Shown piece by piece: positions 1 to 10,923 of a DNA stretch of 64,000 bases (position 1 is the first letter of the stretch; the number at the start of each line of letters is the position of its first letter). The DNA lies in the NCBI RefSeq assembly GCF_030817415.1, contig NZ_JAUSZI010000002.1, positions 4,464,001 through 4,528,000 on the forward strand. The letters run 5' to 3'. The notes below the pieces were generated by a model, which saw only the letters and a list, made by a program, of their open reading frames with translations, was not told the DNA's origin and did not search any database. Position numbers and translations under genes: made by a program. This DNA is from Streptomyces umbrinus (GTDB lineage: Bacteria > Actinomycetota > Actinomycetes > Streptomycetales > Streptomycetaceae).

Positions 1-621
1 GATCGACACGTCCAGGGCGGAGACCGGCTCGTCCGCGACGATCAGCTTCGGGTTCAGGGCCAGCGCGCGGGCCACACCGATGCGCTGGCGCTGACCGCCG
101 GAGAACTCGTGCGGGAAGCGGTTGTAGTGCTCGGGGTTCAGACCGACGAGCTCCAGCAGCTCACGCACGCGCTTCTCGACGCCGCCCGCGGGCTTGATCC
201 CGTTGACCTCCATCGGCGACTTGATGATCGTGCCGACGGTCTGCCGCGGGTTCAGCGAGGAGTACGGGTCCTGGAAGATCATCTGGATCTCGGACCGCAC
301 GGGCGCGATCTGCCTGCGCGAGGCGTGCGTGATGTCCTGCCCCGCGTACGTGATCTTTCCGGCGGTCGGCTCCAGGAGGCGGGTGATGAGCCGGCCCGTC
401 GTCGACTTGCCGCAGCCGGACTCGCCGACCAGGCCGACGCTCTCGCCGACGCCGACGGTCAGGTCGACCCCGTCCACCGCCTGCACGGCTCCGACCTTGC
501 GCTTGATCGGGAATCCGCCGTAGATCGGGAAGTGCTTGGTCAGGCCCTCGACGGAGAGCAGCGGTTCGCCGACTCCGTCGACGGGGCCCTGCGGCTTCGG
601 CAGGGTGAGTTTGTCGCTCAT
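1..621 (-). CDS. bldKE: Oligopeptide ABC transporter ATP-binding protein, BldKE-like (3' end outside window)
   Basis: This is the N-terminal 207 codons of an ABC ATPase; the rest lies beyond base 1. It should hydrolyse ATP to drive oligopeptide import with its partner ATPase immediately upstream. Visible motifs are a Walker A (GESGCGKS) near residue 66, the Q-loop in MIFQDP, the signature FSGGQRQR, and a Walker B ending in ADEPVSALDVS right at the window edge. The ATG at 621 follows the upstream stop (634-636) by only 12 bases, so the two ATPases are probably translated from one message. It is the last gene visible in a five-gene minus-strand operon whose order matches bldKA-E of Streptomyces coelicolor. 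The bldK name is inferred from gene order and neighbours, not from an alignment. Confidence 0.85.
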   Translation of the reverse strand, partial: MSDKLTLPKPQGPVDGVGEPLLSVEGLTKHFPIYGGFPIKRKVGAVQAVDGVDLTVGVGESVGLVGESGCGKSTTGRLITRLLEPTAGKITYAGQDITHASRRQIAPVRSEIQMIFQDPYSSLNPRQTVGTIIKSPMEVNGIKPAGGVEKRVRELLELVGLNPEHYNRFPHEFSGGQRQRIGVARALALNPKLIVADEPVSALDVSI

Positions 622-633
622 GTCTCGTTCTCC

Positions 634-1695
634 CTAGCCCAGCCGGGGTTTGATCTGCTCGATGAAAAAGGTCGACTTCTGCGCCGCGTCGAGGTGGCAG
701 GCGGAGCCCCGGCCCTCGGGCAGCTGCGGCCGCTCGTCGGTGCAGCGGGTTCCGCCGACCTCGGCGGTGAAGCCGCAGCGCGGGTGGAAGGGGCAGCCCG
801 ACGGCGGGTTCAGCAGGCTGGGCGGAGTTCCGGGGATCGGCGTGAGCGCCTGCGCGGTGTCGCCGCCGAGTCGCGGCATGGAGCTCAGCAGGCCCCAGGT
901 GTAGGGGTGCTGGGGGTTGCGCAGCACTTCGCGGACGGTGCCGCGTTCCACGGCCCGGCCCGAGTACATCACCAGCAGGTCGTCGGCCATGTTGGAGATG
1001 ACGCCGAGGTCGTGGGTGATGAAGATGATCGCCGAGCCGAACTCCTGCTGGAGGTCCTTGAGCAGGTCGAGGATCTGCGCCTGGACGGTCACGTCCAGGG
1101 CCGTGGTCGGCTCGTCCGCGATCAGCAGGTCGGGGTCGCAGATCAGCGCCATGGCGATCATCGCGCGCTGGCGCATACCGCCGGAGAACTGGTGCGGATA
1201 GTCGTTGAAGCGCGTGGCGGGCTGCGGGATGCCGACCTTGTCGAGCATCTCGATGGCCCGCGCCTTCGCCTCCTTCTTGGAGGCTCCGGTGTGCTTCATG
1301 AACGGTTCCGCGATCTGCCGGCCCACCGTGTAGTACGGCGAGAGCGCGGTCAGCGGGTCCTGGAAGATCATCGCGACCTTGTTGCCGCGGAGCTTCTCCA
1401 TCTCCTTCTCGGTCGCGGTGACCAGTTCCTTGCCGTCCAGGACGATCTCGCCCTCGACGGTGGAGGTCTTCGGGTTGTGCAGGCCGAGGACGGTCAGGTT
1501 GGTGACGGACTTGCCGGAGCCCGACTCGCCCACGATGCCGAGCGTCTTGCCTCGTTCGACGTCGAAGGAGAGCCCGTCGACGGCCTTCACGATGCCGTCC
1601 TCGGTGGAGAACCGCACCCGCAGGTCGCGGACCGAGAGGAAGGCCTCCGGCCCGCTCGGGGCCTTCTCGCCTTCGGTCTTGGTCAGTGTGGTCAC
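634..1695 (-). CDS. bldKD: Oligopeptide ABC transporter ATP-binding protein, BldKD-like
   Basis: A 353-residue nucleotide-binding subunit of a peptide/nickel-type importer. The Walker A GESGSGKS sits at about residues 56-63, followed by the Q-loop MIFQDP, the signature QFSGGMRQR, the Walker [15 protein letters not shown] and the switch His in FITHDLG. The C-terminal part carries the oligopeptide-family extension with the motif CPFHPRC, typical of OppD/DppD. Length is normal for the family. Its ATG at 1695 lies 10 bases after the permease stop (1706), and its own stop is 12 bases before the second ATPase, so tight co-translation is likely. In S. coelicolor the bldK importer takes up an extracellular signalling peptide needed for aerial growth; that role is inferred here from synteny. 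Confidence 0.9.
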   Translation of the reverse strand: MTTLTKTEGEKAPSGPEAFLSVRDLRVRFSTEDGIVKAVDGLSFDVERGKTLGIVGESGSGKSVTNLTVLGLHNPKTSTVEGEIVLDGKELVTATEKEMEKLRGNKVAMIFQDPLTALSPYYTVGRQIAEPFMKHTGASKKEAKARAIEMLDKVGIPQPATRFNDYPHQFSGGMRQRAMIAMALICDPDLLIADEPTTALDVTVQAQILDLLKDLQQEFGSAIIFITHDLGVISNMADDLLVMYSGRAVERGTVREVLRNPQHPYTWGLLSSMPRLGGDTAQALTPIPGTPPSLLNPPSGCPFHPRCGFTAEVGGTRCTDERPQLPEGRGSACHLDAAQKSTFFIEQIKPRLG

Positions 1696-1705
1696 GGTAT
1701 TTCTC

Positions 1706-2683
1706 CTAGGCGAGGCGCACGCGCGGGTCGATGTAGGCGTAGGCGAGGTCCACGATGATGTTCAGGATCAGGATGAAGAAAGCCCCGAACAGCATGACGC
1801 CCATCGTCAGCGGAAGGTCCTTGGTCAGCGAGCCCTCGACCGCGAGACGCCCGATACCGGCGAGGTCGAAGGTGAACTCCGTGACCACCGCGCCCGAGAG
1901 CAGCGCGCTGAGGTCCATGCCGATGATCGTGACGATCGGGATGAGTGAACCACGCCAGGCGTAGCGGAAGAAGACGTACCGCTGTCGCATGCCCTTGGCG
2001 CGGGCGGTGCGGACGTGCTCCTCCTGCAGCTGCTCGATCATGGTCGAGCGCGCCATACGCGTGTACTGGGCGGTGAAGATCGTGGCCATCACGGCCCAGG
2101 GGATCAGCATGCCCATGAACCAGCCGCCCGGGTCGTCCGTGAACGACACGTACTTGGGGTTCTCCAGCCAGCCGGTGTTGTAGACGAGGAGGCTGAGGAC
2201 GATGGGACCCAGGAAGTAGATCTGGAACGAGCTGAGCACCATCGAGGAACCGCTGACCACCTTGTCCACGGCGGTACCGCGCTTCCAGGCTGCGAGCAGA
2301 CCCGTACCGAGACCGAAGAGCAGGAAGATCACCAGGCCGCCGACGGTCAGCGAGAGCGTCAGCGGGAAGCGGTCCATGATGGAGTCCCAGACGAAGTCGC
2401 CGCTGTCGAAGGAGACACCCAGGCACGGGGCGGCACAGTGTCCCTGCGGGAAGTCCCGGCCGGACACGATGCCCATCATGAATTCCCAGAACTGGGTGGT
2501 GATGGGCTTGTCGAGGCCGAGGTTCTCACGGATGACCGCGATGTTCTCGGGGGAACAGTTCTTGCCGCAGGACAGCTGCGCGAAGTCCTGGGGGATCGTA
2601 TAGAACAGGAAGAACGTGAAGGCGCCGATCAGGAACATGATCACGACGGCGCCGCTCAGCCTGCGGATGAGGAACTGAAGCAT
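1706..2683 (-). CDS. bldKC: Oligopeptide ABC transporter permease (DppB/OppB type), BldKC-like
   Basis: A 325-residue inner-membrane permease with the OppB layout: an N-terminal transmembrane segment (LIRRLSGAVVIMFLIGAFTF) with the conserved short arginine-rich start, a long extracytoplasmic loop containing several Cys residues (LSCGKNCS, GHCAAPCLG), then about five more membrane helices. The EAA-type coupling motif that docks on the ATPases is recognisable around VRTARAKGMRQRYVFFRYAWRGSL. It is separated from the upstream binding-protein gene by 105 bases that hold a stable hairpin, which probably lets the binding protein be made in excess over the membrane subunits. The cysteine-rich loop is a feature of actinobacterial members rather than of E. 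coli OppB. Confidence 0.9.
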   Translation of the reverse strand: MLQFLIRRLSGAVVIMFLIGAFTFFLFYTIPQDFAQLSCGKNCSPENIAVIRENLGLDKPITTQFWEFMMGIVSGRDFPQGHCAAPCLGVSFDSGDFVWDSIMDRFPLTLSLTVGGLVIFLLFGLGTGLLAAWKRGTAVDKVVSGSSMVLSSFQIYFLGPIVLSLLVYNTGWLENPKYVSFTDDPGGWFMGMLIPWAVMATIFTAQYTRMARSTMIEQLQEEHVRTARAKGMRQRYVFFRYAWRGSLIPIVTIIGMDLSALLSGAVVTEFTFDLAGIGRLAVEGSLTKDLPLTMGVMLFGAFFILILNIIVDLAYAYIDPRVRLA

Positions 2684-2736
2684 GGCGGGTGGGTGCTCTC
2701 TTCGAAACGCGGCGGCAGGAGGGGGATACCGTCCGC

Positions 2737-2766
2737 GGGGGTGCGCTCCGCCTGGCGCACACCCCC
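2737..2766 (-). terminator. Intercistronic hairpin after the binding-protein gene
   Basis: In the 105-base gap between the binding-protein stop and the next permease, a G-rich arm starting GGGGGTGCGC pairs with GCGC(AC)ACCCCC across an 8-base loop, with a two-base bulge. There is no U-tract. Hairpins placed directly behind the binding-protein gene are common in ABC operons, where they stabilise the upstream message or reduce transcription of the downstream genes. That use is inferred. Confidence 0.55.
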
Positions 2767-2788
2767 ACGGATCAGCCGAGCTGAGGGA

Positions 2789-4594
2789 TTACGGCTTCTT
2801 CAGGTACAGGTCGTTGATGTCGATGTAGCTCGACTCCGTGCTGTACCGGGCACCGCCGATGTTCGAACCGTAGAGCTGGATCTGCTTCGAGTAGTACACC
2901 GGGGCACCGGGGTTGATCTCCTCCACGATGCGGTGGTGAGCCTGCTCCCAGGTCTTGGCGGCTTCCTCGGGCTCCTGCGTCACGGCCTTCTGGATGAGGG
3001 CGTTGACCTGCTTGTCGTTGATGTGCGAGTAGTTCGGCGAACCGTCGGCGACCTGCGTGCCGTCGTAGACCGGGGTGATGACCGTGCCCGGGGACGGCCA
3101 GTCCTGGCCCCAGCCGGTCATGTAGAGGTCGTACGGGTTCTTCAGCTTGCCGACCTGCTCGTAGAAGGTCGCGCGGTCGATCTCCTTGGCCTGGACGTCG
3201 AAGCCGAGCTTGTTCAGCGCGTCCTTGATGATGACCATCTGGGCCTGGCCACGCGGGGTGTTGGAGTAGGCGTAGCTGAGCTTGGTGCCCTCCTTGACCC
3301 CCGCCTCCTTCAGCAGCTCCTTGGCCTTCGCCGGGTCACCGTTGGGCTTCTTCAGCTTGCCGAACGGGTCGTACGTCGGGTCGAAGCCCGGCAGGGTCGG
3401 CGCCATCAGACCGCCGGCCACCTCGCCGCCGTAACGGCCGCCGTCCGCCTGGACCATGGACTGGTTCGGGATCGCGTAGGTGATCGCGTCGCGGACCTTC
3501 TTGTCCTTCATCTTGGCGCTGTCGAGGTTGTACGAGAGCTGCCACACGTAGGGCTGGTAGCCCTGGATGGTGCGCTTCTTCGCCGCCGCGTTGCCGATGA
3601 CCGTGGACAGCTGGGCCGGGTCCACCGAGTCCGTGAACTGGATGGCGTTCTTGGCCTCGCCCTGGTCGGCGAGCAGGCGCTTGGTCTGGCTGGCCTGGTC
3701 GATGGTGTTGCTGAAGTTGTAGCCGTCGACGTACTGGTGGCGCACCGAGTCCGTCTTCGGGTCCCACTGGGTGTTCTTGACCAGCGTCACCGACTTGCCG
3801 GCCTTGTACTCGGAGACCTTGTACGGGCCGAGCGAGGCCGGAGCCTTGTCGTACTTCTCCTTCGTGTCCTGCTTCTCGGGCACGATGGCGTAGCCGGCCA
3901 TGGCCAGGGCCTGCGGGAGGTCCGGCTGGGCCGTCTTGAAGTGGAAGACGACGGTCTTGGCGTCAGGGGTCTCGAGGACGGAGTCCGGCAGGTGCTTGCC
4001 CTTGTACGGGCCGTCCGGCAGCGCCTTGCGGTACTCGGCGCCCGAGAGCCAGTTCTGGACGTAGGTCGGGCCGTCGAAGATGAACTTGGCGTACTGCCGC
4101 TCGATGGTGTGGCGGACGTCGGCGGACGTGATGGCGTTGCCGTCCTCGTCCTTGATGCCGTCCTTGAGGGTGTACGTCCAGGTCTTGCCGCCCTCGGACG
4201 ACTTGCCGGAGTCGGTGGCGACGTCACCGACGACCGTCAGGTTGCCCTTGTCGTCCTCCTGGAAGTTCGTCAGGCCGCGGTGGACCAGGTTGGCGAACTG
4301 GCCCGCGTCGCTGACGTAGATCTGGCCCGGGTCCATGTGGGTCAGGTCGGACTGCTGGTAGACGTTGATGGTGCCGCCGGTCTTGGCCCCCGCCACCGCT
4401 TCGGCCGGGCCGTTCGACGCCTGGGCATCACCGTAGGCGACAGGCGTCGACTGCGAGGCGGCATCTTCCTTGGACTTGGAGTTGTCCTTGGAGTTGTCCT
4501 TGCCGCTGTCACTGGAGCAGCCGGTCAGCGCCAGCGACCCCGCTGTGATGGCGACGGCTATAGCGCGCACGGTGCGCGTTCTGATGGGCTTCAT
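2789..4594 (-). CDS. bldKB: Oligopeptide-binding lipoprotein, family 5, BldKB-like
   Basis: A 601-residue substrate-binding lipoprotein that captures oligopeptides outside the membrane and hands them to the two permeases. The chosen ATG (4592-4594) starts a classic lipoprotein signal: basic MKPIRTRTVR, a hydrophobic stretch, then the lipobox LTGC with Cys at residue 26. A longer open frame upstream to 4876 has no such signal and overlaps the preceding permease gene, so it was rejected. After a Ser/Lys/Asp-rich tether, the mature domain has the SBP_bac_5 pattern (GGTINVYQQSDLTHMDPGQIY, later NPYDLYMTGWGQDWPSP). It sits second in the operon, after the first permease, exactly as BldKB does. Length agrees with BldKB, remembered as about 600 residues. 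Confidence 0.9.
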   Translation of the reverse strand: MKPIRTRTVRAIAVAITAGSLALTGCSSDSGKDNSKDNSKSKEDAASQSTPVAYGDAQASNGPAEAVAGAKTGGTINVYQQSDLTHMDPGQIYVSDAGQFANLVHRGLTNFQEDDKGNLTVVGDVATDSGKSSEGGKTWTYTLKDGIKDEDGNAITSADVRHTIERQYAKFIFDGPTYVQNWLSGAEYRKALPDGPYKGKHLPDSVLETPDAKTVVFHFKTAQPDLPQALAMAGYAIVPEKQDTKEKYDKAPASLGPYKVSEYKAGKSVTLVKNTQWDPKTDSVRHQYVDGYNFSNTIDQASQTKRLLADQGEAKNAIQFTDSVDPAQLSTVIGNAAAKKRTIQGYQPYVWQLSYNLDSAKMKDKKVRDAITYAIPNQSMVQADGGRYGGEVAGGLMAPTLPGFDPTYDPFGKLKKPNGDPAKAKELLKEAGVKEGTKLSYAYSNTPRGQAQMVIIKDALNKLGFDVQAKEIDRATFYEQVGKLKNPYDLYMTGWGQDWPSPGTVITPVYDGTQVADGSPNYSHINDKQVNALIQKAVTQEPEEAAKTWEQAHHRIVEEINPGAPVYYSKQIQLYGSNIGGARYSTESSYIDINDLYLKKP

Positions 4595-4694
4595 GATGCC
4601 GATGCACCTACCTGTCGATAGTTGTCCACGAGTACTGCCTGACGGTCCGGTCACCCGGAACGGGGGTGGCAGTCCCCCCACCACCAATGGACGG

Positions 4695-5732
4695 TTAGCG
4701 TCCGGTCTTGGGGTCGAAAGCGTCCCGGACGGAGTCGCCGAGAAGATTGAAGGCGAGCACGAAGACCACCATCGCCACGCCCGGGAAGAACATGAACATC
4801 GGGTCCTGCTCATAGATCTCGGAGCCGATGGCGAACATCCGGCCCCAGTCCGGCGTCGGCTCGACGAAGCCCACACCGACGTACGAGAGGAAGGCGATGG
4901 AGAGGATCGAGCTGGGCAGCATGTAGGTGCCCTGTACGAGGATCGGCGTGACGATGTTCGGCAGGATCTCCTTGCGCACGATGCGCGTCGGAGAGGCTCC
5001 CGAGACCTTGGCCGCCTCGACGAACTCCCGCTCCCGCAGGGAGAGTACGGAGCTGCGCACCAGGCGGGCCATGCCCATCCAGCCGAGGAACCACATCACG
5101 AGGATGATCGCGACGGCACGCAGATAGACCGGGGTCTCGTCCGTCGGGGAGACGAACAGCGCCGTGACCACGGGCATGAAGGCGATGAAGAACAGCTGCT
5201 GCGGGAACGCCAGGAAGAAGTCGGTGACCCGGCCCAGCCAGTAGTCGACCTTGCCGCCGAAGTAGCCGCTGACCATGCCGATGACGACGCCCGTCAGAAC
5301 GCTGAACACCGTGACCATCACAGCCATGTAGAGCGACGTCCGCATGCCGTACAGCAGCATCGTGAACACGTCGCGCCCGAGCTTGGGCTCGACTCCGAAC
5401 CAGAAGTCACCCGACATCCCCCCGAAGGAGCCGGTGGGCATGGCGAAGTCGTCGAGCAGGAACGGGTAGTCGGGCTCCTGCGCGTAGAGCGTGTACGGAT
5501 CCTTCCCGTACAGGCTCGAGATGACCGGAGCCAGTGCGGCGATCGCGAAGAAAAAAATCACCACGCACGCGGAGATGACTCCGGTACGGTCTCGCTTGAA
5601 GCGATGCCACATCAACTGCCCGGGGGAGCGGCCTTCGAGCTTCTCCGCCTCGACCGGCTCGGTGTTCGACGCGAGCTCGGGGTCCAAGGCCGCCGACGGC
5701 CCGGAGCCCTCGGCCTTGGTTGGACTGGTCAT
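4695..5732 (-). CDS. bldKA: Oligopeptide ABC transporter permease (DppC/OppC type), BldKA-like
   Basis: A 345-residue permease and the first gene of the operon. The N-terminal cytoplasmic part (about 70 residues, with acidic and Pro/Ser-rich sequence) precedes the OppC_N motif SPGQLMWHRFKRDRTGVISA and the first membrane helix (CVVIFFFAIAALAPVISSLY). About five further helices follow, and the ATPase-coupling EAA loop is visible in FVEAAKVSGASPTRIVRKEILPN. Its C-terminus ends DPKTGR, typical for DppC. Leading the operon with this permease rather than the binding protein is unusual among peptide importers generally but matches the bldK arrangement. The gap to the next gene is 100 bases. Confidence 0.9.
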   Translation of the reverse strand: MTSPTKAEGSGPSAALDPELASNTEPVEAEKLEGRSPGQLMWHRFKRDRTGVISACVVIFFFAIAALAPVISSLYGKDPYTLYAQEPDYPFLLDDFAMPTGSFGGMSGDFWFGVEPKLGRDVFTMLLYGMRTSLYMAVMVTVFSVLTGVVIGMVSGYFGGKVDYWLGRVTDFFLAFPQQLFFIAFMPVVTALFVSPTDETPVYLRAVAIILVMWFLGWMGMARLVRSSVLSLREREFVEAAKVSGASPTRIVRKEILPNIVTPILVQGTYMLPSSILSIAFLSYVGVGFVEPTPDWGRMFAIGSEIYEQDPMFMFFPGVAMVVFVLAFNLLGDSVRDAFDPKTGR

Positions 5733-6067
5733 CTTTGTTCTTCCCCCGGGGGATGGAGAGTTGAGCGCAGCACAGATACCGGCAGGTTCTGTGGTTTCAG
5801 GGAACTTTCACCAAGTGGGTCAACGCGCGTCAAGGGCGGAAGGCATAGGGATCTCCCTACCGTCCATATTTTGAGCAAAAATTGCAAAGATTGACACCTG
5901 CGCGCGCTTGACAGGTGAGATAAGATTCCGGCGAAACGGACACTGTTGACGATAATTTCGTTTACGTGTCCGAAACTTGATTGGGCAATGCCCGATATGC
6001 GAACGCCGCCACTTCCATTGCACCGTTGCCCGAACTGACACGGTTTCGGCGTCCGGGTACGCCGAAG
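5733..6067 (-). promoter_or_regulatory. AT-rich promoter region of the bldK-like operon with an inverted repeat
   Basis: This intergenic stretch contains an A/T-rich block (about 5865-5990) that stands out against the surrounding high-GC DNA and probably holds the promoter for the minus-strand importer operon. Within it is a perfect 6-bp inverted repeat CACCTG (5895-5900) - 11 bases - CAGGTG (5912-5917), a plausible dimeric regulator site. No -10/-35 pair can be assigned with confidence. The ribosome binding sequence of the first permease is in the GGGGGAAGAAC stretch just before its ATG. Confidence 0.45.
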
Positions 6068-6101
6068 GCCCGGCTCCCCACTTTTGTGCGGAGAACCGGG
6101 C
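6068..6101 (-). terminator. Terminator hairpin of typA
   Basis: Just behind the typA stop the minus strand can fold GCCCGGTTCTCC with GGGGAGCCGGGC (two G-U pairs, small bulge), with the loop containing AAAA. No following U-run is seen, which is normal for actinobacterial terminators. Confidence 0.6.
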
Positions 6102-6123
6102 GTTCAGCAGCCCTGAGAGGGCG

Positions 6124-8031
<1,908 letters not shown>

Positions 8032-8175
8032 ATTGAGGCGCTTCTCCCGGAGTGAGTGAACGGCCTCCGCTGCGCGGGGCCCTGCCGGGCTGAAACGTGC
8101 CACGGCCTTACCCCATCGTACGTGCACGCTGCCGCTGGGGCTCCGCGGGCTGGGTGGGGTAGTCCTCACAGTGCG

Positions 8176-8222
8176 GATCGGTGGGGGCTTGTCGCGCAGT
8201 TCCCCGCGCCCCTTACGGGGCC
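8176..8222. repeat. Dispersed Streptomyces intergenic repeat, copy 1 (partial hairpin)
   Basis: This carries the core GCGCAGTTCCCCGCGCCCC that also appears near 22584 and 25832. Here the right arm is eroded to GGGGCCGCGG after a TTAC loop, leaving a short hairpin. It lies immediately behind the stop of the minus-strand binding-protein gene at 8233, so it probably serves as its terminator. Confidence 0.65.
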
Positions 8223-8232
8223 GCGGACCCGC

Positions 8233-10857
8233 TCAGGACGATGGGCTCGCCTGCGGCTTTGTGCCCTTTTTCAGGAAGCCCATGTCCTCGTACACCGGGG
8301 TCTGGAAGCCGAAGGCGCCCGCGTTGGCGAGGTTGGTTCGGGCTGCGGTGAGCTGGGGGCGCTGGTAGAGGGGGATCGAGCCGGCGGCGGCCCAGATGCG
8401 GGCGTCCGCCTTGCGGACCAGGGAGCGGGACTCGCCCGGGTCGAGTTCGGCGATGGCCTGGTCGAAGAGCTGGTCGACCTGGTCCGTGCCGACGCGGGTG
8501 TAGTTCTGCTCGACGTTCAGGGACCCGTCGGCTGCCGGTACCGGCTTGGAGTAGATCGGGCGGGCGTCGGTCGCGGGGAAGGCGGACGCGGGCCAGGAGT
8601 ACAGCGCCAGGTTGTACTGGCCCGAGGCGATGTGGTCCTTGAAGTAGCTCTCGTCGGCGACCTTGGAGATCTCCGTACGGATGCCGATACGTTCCAGCAT
8701 CCGCGCGATCCGCTCGCCCACCGCCCGCAGCGACTGGGAGCCGGGGCCGGACGGGAGCACGAAACGCAGCGACAGCGGCTTGCCGTTCTTGGCCAGCGGC
8801 CCGGCCGCGGCACGCCCCGGGGCGGCGGTGCCCTTGGGTGCGTACGCTCCGGGGGCCCCGCCGTGCTGGAACCGCGACTGGCCTTCGCGGGCGAGGTTCT
8901 TCTCCACCTTGCCGGACGTGCCCGGCCCGTCCTTCTTCTGCTTCTTCTCCGTCTCGGCCTGCTGCTTCTTCCCGGCCCGCTGCTTCTTCCCGGCCTTCTG
9001 CTTCTTCCCCTTCTTCGCCTTCTCGATCTGGCCGTGGACGCCCAGGACGTACGCCTGGTCGAGGAGTGCGACCCGCTGCAGTTCGGCCAGGGGCGCGGGC
9101 ACGAGCAGGGCCGGGGCACGGTTCTCGCCCGGCTTGCCGTCGCCCGGCTTCCCGTCCTCACCGACGATGTACGTACCGTCGTCCCCGGAGCTGTCGGAGC
9201 TGTCGGAGCTGTCGGAGCTGCCGGCGCTGTTCGAGCTGTCGGCGCTGTCGGAGCTCGTGGAGCCCTCGGAGCCGTCGGAACTGCTGGAACTCTCCGAGCC
9301 GTCGGAACTGCTGGAGCTGCCCGAGCTGCCGGAATCCTCGGAGCCTGTCGAGCCTTCGTCGGAGTCGGAGTCGGAGTTCGAGTCCGATTCCGAGCCCGAG
9401 TCCGAGCCCGCGGGGGTCCCCGACGCCTCCGAGCCGGCCGGATCCTTGGAGGCCCCCGCGCCGGCGGCCTTCTTCTCCTTCTGCTCCTCCTTGACGGGGC
9501 CGCCGGACACCCACCCGGCGTCGGCCAGCAGGGCCTGCGCCTCCTTGGTGTCCTGGCCGCCGAGCGCTCCGCTGTTGTCGGCGTACGCGTGCTGTCCGGA
9601 GAGCGCGAGATGGCTGCCGACGGGCTCGGCGGGCAGGCCGAGCGGCCTCAGGACGACCCGGGCGAGCTCCTCCCGGTCGAGGGCGCGGGCCACGGCCCGG
9701 CGGACGCGCTCGTCGGCGAGCGGACCCTCCTCGCCGTTCAACGCGAGCTGGGTGAAGGCGGGTTCGAGGGACTTGCGGACCTCGAAGCCGCGCAGGGACG
9801 ACTGCTCGTCCGCGTACTTCGCGACGGCCTTGCCCCGCTTCTTGCGGGCCAGGATCTCCTCGTCGGCCGCCTCCTCGTCGGAGCCGTGCGCGATCGCCCA
9901 GGAGCGCAGCGATTTGCCGGGCGTGAGGGCGGCGCCGGGACCGTGGGCGAGCGGCGCCCCGTTGCCCTTGCCCTTGTCGCGGGCGGCGAGCGTGATGCGG
10001 TGGGCCTCGGAGGAGTCGATCTCGGCCAGGTCGACCTTGCCCTCGGCGAGCGCGGCGGTGCGCTTGTCACGCGGTACGGCGCGCAGGACCAGCTCGGAGA
10101 GCTTGGCGGGGCGGCCCCACCAGCGCGGGTTGCGCTTCAGCCTGACCTCGCCGGAGTCCTTGTCGACGGTGTCGAGGGCGAAGGGACCCGCGGTGACCTT
10201 CAGCTTGCGGCGGGCGCCGTCGTTGAAGGCGTCCGGGGTGCCCATGACCTCCTTCGGGTACAGCGGCGAGAACAGCGACTGCCAGTCGGCGTACGGCTTG
10301 CTGAAGGTGACCCGCACCTCCAGGTCGTCGGCGCCGCGCTCGATCTTCTCGATGCGGTCGTAGCCGGCGTTGCGGGCGGTCCAGTACGCGGTGTCCTTGC
10401 CGGACAGGGCGCGCCACTGGGCGGCGAAGTCGGCGGCGCCGATCTCCCGGCCGTCGCTCCAGACGGCCTGCTGGTTGAGCTTGTAGAGCACGACCTGCCT
10501 GGGCTCGCGGTCGACGATCTTCGCGGACTCCAGGTAGTCGGGGTTGCGCTGCGGCCGGCCGTTCGCGTCGAGCCGGTACATGGAGGGCAGCACGGCACCC
10601 GCGACCTTGGAGGTGGCGGCGTCGGCGTCGGCCTGGAAGGCGTTGAGGGTCTCCGGGAGGGCGTCCACGGCCCAGTGCAGGGTCCCGCCGTCCGCGATCT
10701 GTCCGCGCTCCGCGGGGGCGATCTCCTGACCGGCGGTGGGCTTGCCCGCCGGGTCCTTCTCGCTGCATCCGGCCAGGGCGGGCACCGTGAGCACGCCCGC
10801 CGTGAGGAACGCGACCGAGCGCATCACCGCGCGGGGTCCGACGCCGTCGTGGGACAT
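8233..10857 (-). CDS. Family 5 (peptide-type) substrate-binding lipoprotein with opposed charged low-complexity inserts
   Basis: An 874-residue lipoprotein, far longer than the usual 530-600 residues of family 5. The ATG at 10857 is preceded by GGAGG eight bases upstream, better than an ATG ten codons earlier; it gives a signal peptide ending in the lipobox LAGC. The N-terminal half has the family pattern (GGTLHWAVDALPETLNAFQ; SDGREIGAADFAAQWRAL). The binding domain is then interrupted by a Ser/Asp/Glu/Gly tract of about 80 residues (roughly bases 9178-9416) and by a Lys/Gln/Gly tract of about 35 residues (roughly 8925-9030), before the C-terminal lobe resumes (LSLRFVLPSGPGSQSLRAVGERIARMLE). 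No permease or ATPase genes adjoin it, so it either serves the nearby importer or acts as a sensor. Substrate unknown. Confidence 0.85.
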   Translation of the reverse strand: MSHDGVGPRAVMRSVAFLTAGVLTVPALAGCSEKDPAGKPTAGQEIAPAERGQIADGGTLHWAVDALPETLNAFQADADAATSKVAGAVLPSMYRLDANGRPQRNPDYLESAKIVDREPRQVVLYKLNQQAVWSDGREIGAADFAAQWRALSGKDTAYWTARNAGYDRIEKIERGADDLEVRVTFSKPYADWQSLFSPLYPKEVMGTPDAFNDGARRKLKVTAGPFALDTVDKDSGEVRLKRNPRWWGRPAKLSELVLRAVPRDKRTAALAEGKVDLAEIDSSEAHRITLAARDKGKGNGAPLAHGPGAALTPGKSLRSWAIAHGSDEEAADEEILARKKRGKAVAKYADEQSSLRGFEVRKSLEPAFTQLALNGEEGPLADERVRRAVARALDREELARVVLRPLGLPAEPVGSHLALSGQHAYADNSGALGGQDTKEAQALLADAGWVSGGPVKEEQKEKKAAGAGASKDPAGSEASGTPAGSDSGSESDSNSDSDSDEGSTGSEDSGSSGSSSSSDGSESSSSSDGSEGSTSSDSADSSNSAGSSDSSDSSDSSGDDGTYIVGEDGKPGDGKPGENRAPALLVPAPLAELQRVALLDQAYVLGVHGQIEKAKKGKKQKAGKKQRAGKKQQAETEKKQKKDGPGTSGKVEKNLAREGQSRFQHGGAPGAYAPKGTAAPGRAAAGPLAKNGKPLSLRFVLPSGPGSQSLRAVGERIARMLERIGIRTEISKVADESYFKDHIASGQYNLALYSWPASAFPATDARPIYSKPVPAADGSLNVEQNYTRVGTDQVDQLFDQAIAELDPGESRSLVRKADARIWAAAGSIPLYQRPQLTAARTNLANAGAFGFQTPVYEDMGFLKKGTKPQASPSS
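8925..9416 (-). repeat. Low-complexity coding tracts: acidic Ser/Asp repeat and basic Lys repeat
   Basis: Bases 9178-9416 hold degenerate 9-bp tandem units (GTCGGAGCT-like on the plus strand) encoding runs such as SSDSSDSSD; bases 8925-9030 encode repeated KKQKAGKK-like units. Both keep the reading frame of the lipoprotein gene. The first is strongly acidic, the second strongly basic. Confidence 0.85.
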
Positions 10858-10923
10858 GACTGGTACCTCCGGGGCGGTGCTGATCACGAGGAGCAGAACG
10901 GACAGGGCAGGCCAGGTCAGGCA

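Noticed and set aside
109..1758. Long plus-strand open frame of 549 codons over the ATPase genes
   Set aside because: It runs antisense to two clear ABC ATPases and results from GC3 bias; the product is an Arg/Asp/Gly/Leu-rich sequence without family motifs.
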